DNA of 59,989 bases from JABSSA01 sp039984715 (GTDB lineage: Bacteria; Pseudomonadota; Alphaproteobacteria; Rhodobacterales; Rhodobacteraceae): positions 1-59,989 of the forward strand of contig JBDWUA010000003.1 of the NCBI GenBank assembly GCA_039984715.1, read 5' to 3'. Both the position numbers and the translations under genes were made by a program. A model generated the notes under the pieces. The model saw only the letters and a list, made by a program, of their open reading frames with translations, was not told the origin of the DNA and searched no databases. Each line of letters starts with the position of its first letter. The first letter of the stretch is position 1. Shown in pieces: positions 53,429 through 59,989 of the stretch.

Positions 53429-54616
53429 CTATTTTGCGGCTTTTAGCGCATTCTCAACATCAGCTATCAAATCCGATGTATCCTCTAAACCGACTGAAAA
53501 CCGCACCAAACCGGGTGTGATACCCAGATAGGTTCGTTGATCTTCGGGCAAGCGCTGGTGTGTTGTTGTCGCCGGATGCGTCAGGATGGATGTGGCGTCC
53601 CCCAAATTGTTTGAGATGACAGGAATACGAAGCGCATTCAAGAATTTGAACGCTGCATCCTGTCCGCCTTTCACTTCCAACGACAGAACTGTGCCGCCTT
53701 GGCCGCCCATTTGCGTCTGCACAAGCGCGTTTTGCGCATGATTAGGAAGCCCGGGATAAATCACCTGCTCAAGCCCTGTGTGGCCTTGCAATGCATCCGC
53801 GATTGCCAGCGCAGATGCAGTTTGCGCGCGCACGCGCAGATCCATGGTTTCCAAACCCTTCAGCATGATCCACGCATTAAACGGCGACATCGAACCGCCC
53901 GTGTGTTTCATGTAAGGTTCTGCCGTCTTTCGAATAAATTCACGCGTCCCAAGAATGACACCGCCCAAGGCGCGTCCCTGCCCGTCGATATGTTTGGTGG
54001 CCGAATAGATAACAACATCGGCCCCCTGTTCTATCGCGTTCGAATACACGGGCGTCGCAAACACATTGTCGACCAGAACAGTCGCGCCGACGGCATGCGC
54101 CAATTTCGAAACCGCCTCGATATCAATCACTTCAAGTGTCGGGTTGGAAATCGATTCAAAGAAAACGGCGGTTGTCTCGGGTGTGATCGCTGCACGCCAT
54201 TGATCCAAATCCGTTCCATCGACAAAAACAACTTCGACGCCAAAACGGCTCAGTACATTTTCCAATACATAAAGGCATGATCCGAACAAAGCCCGCGACG
54301 ACACAACTCGGTCACCTGCTTTAAGCATTGACGTCAACGCGCCTGACACGGCTGCCATGCCTGATGCAGTGGCAAATGCATCTTCTGCGCCTTCCAATGC
54401 GGCAACGCGTTCTTCAAACATGCGTACGGTTGGGTTTCCGTATCGCGCATAGATGAATTCATCATCACCGCAATCAAGGAAACGCTGTTCTGCCTGCTCG
54501 GCAGTGTCATAGACGAACCCTTGGGTCAAAAATAATGCTTCGCTGACTTCGCCATATTGGCTACGGCGTATGCCGCTGTGAACGGCCTTGGTGCGTGGTT
54601 TCCAATCGTTGCTCAT
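53429..54616 (-). CDS. metZ: O-succinylhomoserine sulfhydrylase
   Basis: 395 residues, PLP enzyme converting O-succinylhomoserine and sulfide to homocysteine in methionine synthesis. Family strings: FIYARYGNPTVRMFEERVAALEGAEDAFATASGMAA, with the catalytic Lys in YSATKHIDGQGRALGG. MetZ rather than CgS/MetB is favoured by the N-terminal KAVHSGIRRSQYGEVSEALF. It is preceded by a SAM-II riboswitch and a rho-independent terminator, which supports a methionine role. ATG 54616 follows GGAGACATTCG. Confidence 0.95.
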   Translation of the reverse strand: MSNDWKPRTKAVHSGIRRSQYGEVSEALFLTQGFVYDTAEQAEQRFLDCGDDEFIYARYGNPTVRMFEERVAALEGAEDAFATASGMAAVSGALTSMLKAGDRVVSSRALFGSCLYVLENVLSRFGVEVVFVDGTDLDQWRAAITPETTAVFFESISNPTLEVIDIEAVSKLAHAVGATVLVDNVFATPVYSNAIEQGADVVIYSATKHIDGQGRALGGVILGTREFIRKTAEPYMKHTGGSMSPFNAWIMLKGLETMDLRVRAQTASALAIADALQGHTGLEQVIYPGLPNHAQNALVQTQMGGQGGTVLSLEVKGGQDAAFKFLNALRIPVISNNLGDATSILTHPATTTHQRLPEDQRTYLGITPGLVRFSVGLEDTSDLIADVENALKAAK

Positions 54617-54656
54617 CGAATGTCTCCGTTAGGCCTGTGGACAGGGCCAGGCCATC

Positions 54657-54693
54657 AAAAAACCCCCAGACGCGGGTCAAGCGAAAGGGGGCT
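54657..54693 (-). terminator. Terminator between SAM-II riboswitch and metZ
   Basis: On the minus strand AGCCCCC pairs with GGGGG after a 19-base loop and is followed directly by six T. It lies 41 bases before the metZ ATG and just behind the riboswitch. A transcription-attenuation mechanism, ligand-bound aptamer favouring termination, is the likely arrangement. Confidence 0.75.
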
Positions 54694-54702
54694 TTCAACC
54701 TG

Positions 54703-54756
54703 ACCTTTTAGCGGGATGTTTAACGTGGCCCGCAAGCTGGACACAAATCGCCACGT
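54703..54756 (-). promoter_or_regulatory. SAM-II riboswitch
   Basis: The minus strand reads CGTGGCGATTTG, then GCTTGCGGGCCACGTTAAACAT, then CCCGCTAAAAGG. This matches the SAM-II aptamer consensus: P1 formed by CGTGGC and GCCACG, the conserved GATTTG, and the GCTAAAAG pseudoknot tail. SAM-II elements are typical of alphaproteobacterial methionine genes and switch them off when S-adenosylmethionine is plentiful. The gene controlled is metZ. The element overlaps the frame of the divergent hydrolase, whose real start is downstream. Confidence 0.9.
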
Positions 54757-54907
54757 GGGATGCGAAATACGCCTGCCTCATAGGAGCGTCAAGTCAAAAG
54801 GATGCCTAAACACAAGCGTGCCGTCACGGTGCTATAATTTTAGATTCATGCAGGTGGCATATCTCGTTGGCAATAAAACACGACAATTTGCTGTATGGGG
54901 CACAGCT

Positions 54908-55846
54908 ATGCCGATCCTAAGACTTTGCGCAGATGACAACGGCCTGTTCCTATATAAATCTCCAGCCGCAGCCTTACCGGTTTTGTGTACAGCAGCGCGA
55001 GGAAACGGGCCGATCATCATAATGATCCACGGTTACAAATATGATCCCTCAGTCACATTGCGTGATCCACATACATCCATTTTTGCAATGCGTGCCTGTG
55101 CAAACCAAACAAACGGCGCGTTGTGGCCACGGCATTTAGGGTTTGGGATTGGAAACCCTAAGGAAGGGTTGGCCATTGCATTCGGCTGGAGAGCCAAAGG
55201 CACCATTTGGCAAGCCCAGCAATCGGCGCGGGCAACGGCGCATTGTTTGGAACGCGTCATTCGAACATTGAACGACGTCTCTCCGAACAGACCTATCCAC
55301 ATCATTGCCCATTCGATGGGATCAGAAGTGGTTTTTGAGACCATCAAACGATTGCCCGCCGACAGCGTGGAACGCGTTGTGATCCTAACTGGGGCCAGCT
55401 ACGTCAGCCACGCAATGGGCGCAATGCAAAGCCCTGCTGGGATGACCAGCGAATTGTTCAACGTCACCAGCCGAGAAAATGATTTGTTTGATTTCGTTTT
55501 CGAACGATTGGTTCCGCCTGTTTCTTTGGCAGATCACGTGATGGGGTTAGGCGTCACTTTACCCAATGTCGCCAATTTACAATTGGATTGCGATCAAACC
55601 TTGTCCCTGTTGGCCAACTTTGGCGCAAAAATCTCTGCTTCAGAATCGCGCGTCTGTCATTGGTCTGGGTATACACGCCCCGGTGCGTTGGAATTTTTTG
55701 CACAGATTATGCGCTGTCCTGAAAAAAGCCCTATGACAGTCATGAAAGCGCTGCTTCCAAAAGACACCGATCCTCGTTGGTCACGCTTTGGAATAAAAGC
55801 CGGGTCAAAACCTCTCTTGTCACCTCGGCGGAAAACGACATCATAG
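54908..55846 (+). CDS. Alpha/beta hydrolase (312 aa)
   Basis: A serine-hydrolase-fold protein: the oxyanion-side sequence IIIMIHGYKYDP near residue 35 and the nucleophile in IIAHSMGSEVVFE (about 134). Late Asp and His residues could complete the triad. The Tyr-containing HGYKYDP and the DUF900-like layout recall lipase/thioesterase-like proteins of unknown substrate in Roseobacters. ATG 54908 (MPILRLCAD) is chosen because the longer frame from 54716 runs through the SAM-II element. Its last 70 bases overlap the next gene. Confidence 0.7.
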   Translation: MPILRLCADDNGLFLYKSPAAALPVLCTAARGNGPIIIMIHGYKYDPSVTLRDPHTSIFAMRACANQTNGALWPRHLGFGIGNPKEGLAIAFGWRAKGTIWQAQQSARATAHCLERVIRTLNDVSPNRPIHIIAHSMGSEVVFETIKRLPADSVERVVILTGASYVSHAMGAMQSPAGMTSELFNVTSRENDLFDFVFERLVPPVSLADHVMGLGVTLPNVANLQLDCDQTLSLLANFGAKISASESRVCHWSGYTRPGALEFFAQIMRCPEKSPMTVMKALLPKDTDPRWSRFGIKAGSKPLLSPRRKTTS

Positions 55847-56547
55847 ACGTTCGCAACCGCATCGATCTATATTTCTGGCCCACTCCGAACGGCTGGAAAA
55901 TTTCCATCGCACTCGAGGAATTCGAACTTCCCTACACAACCCATCTGGTTGACATTTCTGCGGGTGATCAGTTCAAACCTGATTTTCTTGAAATTGCGCC
56001 GAACAACCGAATGCCCGCCATATTTGATCCGGATGGACCTGATGGCGCTCCGATTTCCCTGTTTGAGAGCGGCGCGATCCTACAATATTTGGTACGCAAA
56101 ACCGGGCGCTTTGGTGGTGCAATTGCCCGTGAACAAGCCAGCGTCGAACAATGGTTGATGTGGCAAATGGGCGGAGTCGGCCCGATGGCAGGCCAGACAC
56201 ACCATTTTCTGAAATACGCTCCGCAAATGGGTCACGATACCACCTATGCCAAAGACAGGTATCGCGCAGAAACTGCGCGGCTGTACGGCGTTCTAGATCG
56301 GCAATTGGCCAAATCCGAATACGTTGCCGGCGATTTCTTTTCGATCGCGGATATGGCTATTTGGCCATGGTCGTCTTTGTGGGTTGGGCAGGAACAAACG
56401 CTTGAGGACAAGCCGCATTTGGAAAGATGGTTGAACACCGTCGAGGAACGAAAAGGCGTCAAAGCTGGCCGCGCTCTACACGCAGACAAACGCAAAACCA
56501 ACCATGACGAGAAAAGCCAAAAATTGTTGTTTAAACAACAAAGGTAA
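55777..56547 (+). CDS. Glutathione S-transferase (YghU-like), no canonical start near the fold
   Basis: The glutathione transferase fold begins IDLYFWPTPNGWKISIALEEFELPY (about residue 30), with the SLFESGAILQYL site and a helical C-terminal domain (NTVEERKGVKAG). It resembles nu-class YghU disulphide-bond reductases. In the frame, the only recognised start codon is TTG 55777, 70 bases inside the hydrolase gene, with no ribosome site. Between there and the fold there is no ATG, GTG or CTG, only ATC and ATA (near GGCGG at 55827). So the start is either a weak coupled TTG or a non-standard codon. Confidence 0.72.
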   Translation: MVTLWNKSRVKTSLVTSAENDIIDVRNRIDLYFWPTPNGWKISIALEEFELPYTTHLVDISAGDQFKPDFLEIAPNNRMPAIFDPDGPDGAPISLFESGAILQYLVRKTGRFGGAIAREQASVEQWLMWQMGGVGPMAGQTHHFLKYAPQMGHDTTYAKDRYRAETARLYGVLDRQLAKSEYVAGDFFSIADMAIWPWSSLWVGQEQTLEDKPHLERWLNTVEERKGVKAGRALHADKRKTNHDEKSQKLLFKQQR

Positions 56548-56618
56548 GGAAATAAGTACTTTGTAAATTTGATCATTCGGTCCAAACATTGCCTCGGTAT
56601 TTGGTAAGGAATCGCGTG

Positions 56619-57332
56619 ATGGCATTTATATTAGCCTCGCCGGAAATTTTAGTTTGGACAGCCGGCACGCTTTACGCGATCGGTTACTTGGTCATCAATC
56701 AGGTGATCCTTCGCATCTTGGTCCTGATCGGCACCGGGTTTTACACGTGGTACTATTTCGTCGTGTCAGACAGCCCACTTTGGGAAGCAATCGCTATCTC
56801 TCTGGTGATTGGCACAGCTAACATTATCGGCTTAACCAGCTTGTCGTTGCGCAATTCGCGATACGCCGTCCCGCGCAAACACCGAGATATCTACAACCAA
56901 CGTTTCAAGAATATGCCACCCGGTGATTTTCGCCAGCTTATGAAATACGCCCGACGCGAAGTGACGCAAAGCGAACGCATCATTACGATCGAGGGCGCAG
57001 AAGTAAAAGAACTGTATTTCGTCATTTCCGGCGAACTGACCATCGAAAAACGTCGCGAGATTTTCAACATGCCCGCAGGTTTATTTGTGGGTGAAATTGC
57101 TTATCTGACAAAACAAAAAAGCTCGGCGACGACCCGAGTGCCACAAGGCGCGGAAGTTCTCATTTGGAACTTTGCTGTTCTTAAGAAACGCGCGGCGCGT
57201 AAACCGCGGTTCAAGCTGGCGCTTGAGGCGATGATTTCAATGGACTTGGCCGTTAAGGTCGCGTTCGCAGTCGCACCACATCAAGACAACTGGTCACCCG
57301 ACGAAGTATCCCAACGGTTGGCTCAGGCCTGA
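56619..57332 (+). CDS. Popeye-like cyclic-nucleotide-binding membrane protein
   Basis: 237 residues: three membrane helices (about 6-75, ASPEILVWTAGTLYAIGYL onward) and a cytoplasmic cNMP-binding fold (about 100-210) with a phosphate-binding-cassette-like INMPAGLFVGEIAYLTKQKSSATTRVPQGAEVLIW. The arrangement of three helices followed by a Popeye-type nucleotide domain is like the animal Popeye proteins; bacterial members are little studied. The ligand could be cAMP or another cNMP. ATG 56619 follows AAGGAA. The end overlaps the convergent ispZ by 10 bp. Confidence 0.75.
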   Translation: MAFILASPEILVWTAGTLYAIGYLVINQVILRILVLIGTGFYTWYYFVVSDSPLWEAIAISLVIGTANIIGLTSLSLRNSRYAVPRKHRDIYNQRFKNMPPGDFRQLMKYARREVTQSERIITIEGAEVKELYFVISGELTIEKRREIFNMPAGLFVGEIAYLTKQKSSATTRVPQGAEVLIWNFAVLKKRAARKPRFKLALEAMISMDLAVKVAFAVAPHQDNWSPDEVSQRLAQA

Positions 57333-57940
57333 TCGTCTGTTTTTTCTTCGATCAAGTATTCCTGCAATACCATGATTTGCCAGAACAAAACGCCCATCAA
57401 CACAATCGGAAACGCCACGTTTTCTATTAACACCCAAGCTTCCTCGGACATTGTACGCCAGACGATTTCATTGGCGATCGCGAGCCCCACAAAACACGCA
57501 GCCAACCGGCGCGTCAGGATCATCCAGCCTTCTTTTTCCATCGGCATCATTTCGTTCAAAACGAAAGCCAGCCAGCTTTCGCCGCGCATCAAGCCAATGC
57601 CCAAAAGCACCGCGAACATGCCATAGACAATGGTCGGGCGCATTTTCAGAAAACGTTCATCGTTGAAGTAGGCCGTTAACCCGCCAAAGAAGATGACCAT
57701 GAAGGCCGTGAATATCTGCATCCGGCTTAATGTGCGCGTCATCACCCACATGATGATCATAGCCACCAGCATGATCGGGATAAAGACAAGTGACGCGACG
57801 ATGAACCCAGAATATTCAGTCCCGCCAAGCGTATAAGTTTCATCACGGATCATGAAATAGATCGCCATAAATGCCAGTGGCGGCCCAAGTTCCAAAACTT
57901 GTTTCAAAACCGGGTTAATCTTTTTGGTGTCGTCGCTCAT
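57323..57940 (-). CDS. ispZ: Inner membrane septation-type protein (IspZ/YciB)
   Basis: 205 residues, five to six helices, with the family's LGPPLAFMAIYFMIRD, GLTAYFNDERFLKMRPTIVYGMFA and NEIVWRTMSEEAWVLIE. YciB/IspZ is needed for normal cell envelope or septation in Proteobacteria; mechanism unknown. ATG 57940 is used because earlier in-frame codons lie within the neighbouring EamA gene. The two genes are separated by 2 bases (57941-57942). Confidence 0.9.
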   Translation of the reverse strand: MSDDTKKINPVLKQVLELGPPLAFMAIYFMIRDETYTLGGTEYSGFIVASLVFIPIMLVAMIIMWVMTRTLSRMQIFTAFMVIFFGGLTAYFNDERFLKMRPTIVYGMFAVLLGIGLMRGESWLAFVLNEMMPMEKEGWMILTRRLAACFVGLAIANEIVWRTMSEEAWVLIENVAFPIVLMGVLFWQIMVLQEYLIEEKTDDQA

Positions 57941-57942
57941 CA

Positions 57943-58845
57943 CTATCCGCCCATTTCCACGATCACAGCACCTGCCGCGATAAGGGTCATCAACGCAATC
58001 CGTCGAGGCCCTACTGTTTCCTTCAAAACCAGCCAACCAATCAGGGCGGCAAAAACCGTCGAAGTCTCGCGCAAGATCGCCGCTTCTCCGACTTTGTCCA
58101 ATCGGGTCGCCAGCATGATCGCGCCAAAACTGAAAACTGCTGTAACGCCCCCAACAACGCCTCGCAACATCAAGGGAGCAAGTGTTGGTTTAATTTCCAA
58201 ACGCTGCCATCTGCGCAACGCAATAAAAGGCATGGCCAACCCGTCAATCAAGAAGAACCAAGCCAGAAAAGTAAAAGGGTTAGCCGTCGCGCGAATTCCG
58301 AACGCGTCATAGGTCGTGTACAAAGCAACAAATAATCCGGTCACAAACGCAAGGCCCAGTGCAACGTGCAACGTGGCCCGATCTGTTTCCAAGAACCACA
58401 GGTTATAAAGGGCAAGACCAAAGATACCGCTGACCAAGACGGCGACACCTATCCATTGAACTGGCGAAAACGTTTCACCAAACAAAAGATATGCGCCAAT
58501 CACAGTGAACAATGGTCCCGTTCCACGGACAACTGGATAGACGACGGTGTAGGATCCCTTTGTGTAAGCTTGGGCCTGTAACATCTTGTAAAACATGTGA
58601 ATAACCCAAGCTATTCCAAAGATGGGCCACATATGTGGTTCTGGCCACGGCACAACGAACAGCGCAAACGGCAACGCCATCAAACCATAGCTGGCATCAA
58701 TCGCCCCGCGGGACAGCCACGGATCATGTCGCCCTTTTTGCAAAGCCCCAAAGACGGCGTGTAAAAAGGCTGCCAACAATGCCAACCAAAGGGCTGCGCG
58801 ATGCCCCGCTTCCGTGCCTTCGATCGACAGGATCAAGTCCGTCAT
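57943..58845 (-). CDS. EamA/DMT-family exporter (2)
   Basis: 300 residues, ten helices, EamA repeats marked by LWLALLAAFLHAVFGALQKG and AVFSFGAIMLATRLDKVGEAAILRETSTVFAALIGW. Substrate unknown. ATG 58845 is preferred; an upstream ATG at 58863 lies inside a hairpin. In the operon ftsY - EamA - ispZ, read right to left, the three are tightly packed. Confidence 0.9.
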   Translation of the reverse strand: MTDLILSIEGTEAGHRAALWLALLAAFLHAVFGALQKGRHDPWLSRGAIDASYGLMALPFALFVVPWPEPHMWPIFGIAWVIHMFYKMLQAQAYTKGSYTVVYPVVRGTGPLFTVIGAYLLFGETFSPVQWIGVAVLVSGIFGLALYNLWFLETDRATLHVALGLAFVTGLFVALYTTYDAFGIRATANPFTFLAWFFLIDGLAMPFIALRRWQRLEIKPTLAPLMLRGVVGGVTAVFSFGAIMLATRLDKVGEAAILRETSTVFAALIGWLVLKETVGPRRIALMTLIAAGAVIVEMGG

Positions 58846-58861
58846 AGACCACTCACATGAC

Positions 58862-58882
58862 ATGCGCAGTGTGGCTGCGCAT
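58862..58882 (-). terminator. Hairpin between ftsY and the EamA gene
   Basis: ATGCGCAG-TGTGG-CTGCGCAT is a perfect 8-bp stem with a 5-base loop, placed directly after the ftsY stop. There is no U-tract, so termination is doubtful; it may instead be a processing or attenuation structure between ftsY and the next gene. Confidence 0.4.
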
Positions 58883-58885
58883 TGG

Positions 58886-59989
<1,104 letters not shown>

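Overview
The window looks like a chromosomal contig from a marine, Roseobacter-group alphaproteobacterium (Rhodobacteraceae). The reasons are the gene orders rather than any single marker. These include a SPOR lipoprotein - DD-carboxypeptidase - tmk - holB - TatD - PhnP-like run. They also include glyQ and glyS with a small DUF6446 gene between them and ppdK plus a SleB-type hydrolase behind, two tandem Lrp/AsnC genes divergent from ilvC, a SAM-II riboswitch on metZ, and a good CtrA box. Base composition is near 53 % GC over most of the window and visibly lower in parts of the first 6.5 kb. All calls come from reading the sequence; no database search was possible.

Positions 1-6527 are an accessory stretch that ends exactly at the 3' end of a tRNA-Ser(TGA) gene (6528-6617, minus strand). 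It holds the tail of one gene and a complete HGG-type Cys/His mini-protein, a secreted DUF2059-like protein, and a frameshifted relic of an IS3-family OrfA. It also holds a secreted ClpP/COG3904-like protein interrupted by an in-frame stop, and a 914-residue Roco protein (leucine-rich repeats, Roc GTPase, COR, four membrane helices). No integrase is visible. This is the most unusual gene content here.

From 6.8 kb on the window is core genome. 6.8-12.5 kb is a co-directional envelope/DNA-replication operon. 12.5-14.8 kb has an AEC transporter, a BrkB-like membrane protein and a small secreted protein. 14.9-22.9 kb is a minus-strand catabolic group (dimethylglycine/sarcosine dehydrogenase type enzyme, D-lactate dehydrogenase type FAD enzyme, gamma-glutamyltransferase, 2-hydroxyacid dehydrogenase). 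23-30.8 kb carries an SH3 protein, DUF2244, YqeY, carA, a membrane glycosyltransferase with an N-terminal MshEN (c-di-GMP-binding) domain behind a CtrA box, a GntR regulator, a pyrimidine nucleotidase and a UbiH-type hydroxylase. 30.9-35.8 kb has a class V aminotransferase, two Lrp regulators, ilvC, an acetyltransferase and an EamA exporter.

35.8-39.1 kb is glmM-folP-folB, with an unusual C-terminal domain on FolB. 39.2-46.2 kb is the glyQ/DUF6446/glyS/ppdK/cell-wall-hydrolase block. 46.4-51.2 kb holds a secreted protein with a trypsin-like fold that has lost its catalytic triad, an AruI-like decarboxylase and trkH. 51.4-54.8 kb has a DUF1127 protein, a ParB-like domain protein, folE2 with a structured leader, and metZ behind a SAM-II riboswitch and terminator. 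54.9-60 kb has an alpha/beta hydrolase overlapping a glutathione transferase that lacks an obvious start codon, a Popeye-like cNMP-binding membrane protein, ispZ/yciB, an EamA transporter and ftsY, which runs off the end through a long Pro-Glu hexanucleotide repeat.

The observations most worth following are the c-di-GMP/CtrA-linked glycosyltransferase, the membrane-anchored Roco protein in a tRNA-bounded island, the folE2 leader RNA, a hairpin found twice between convergent genes, and the pseudoprotease.
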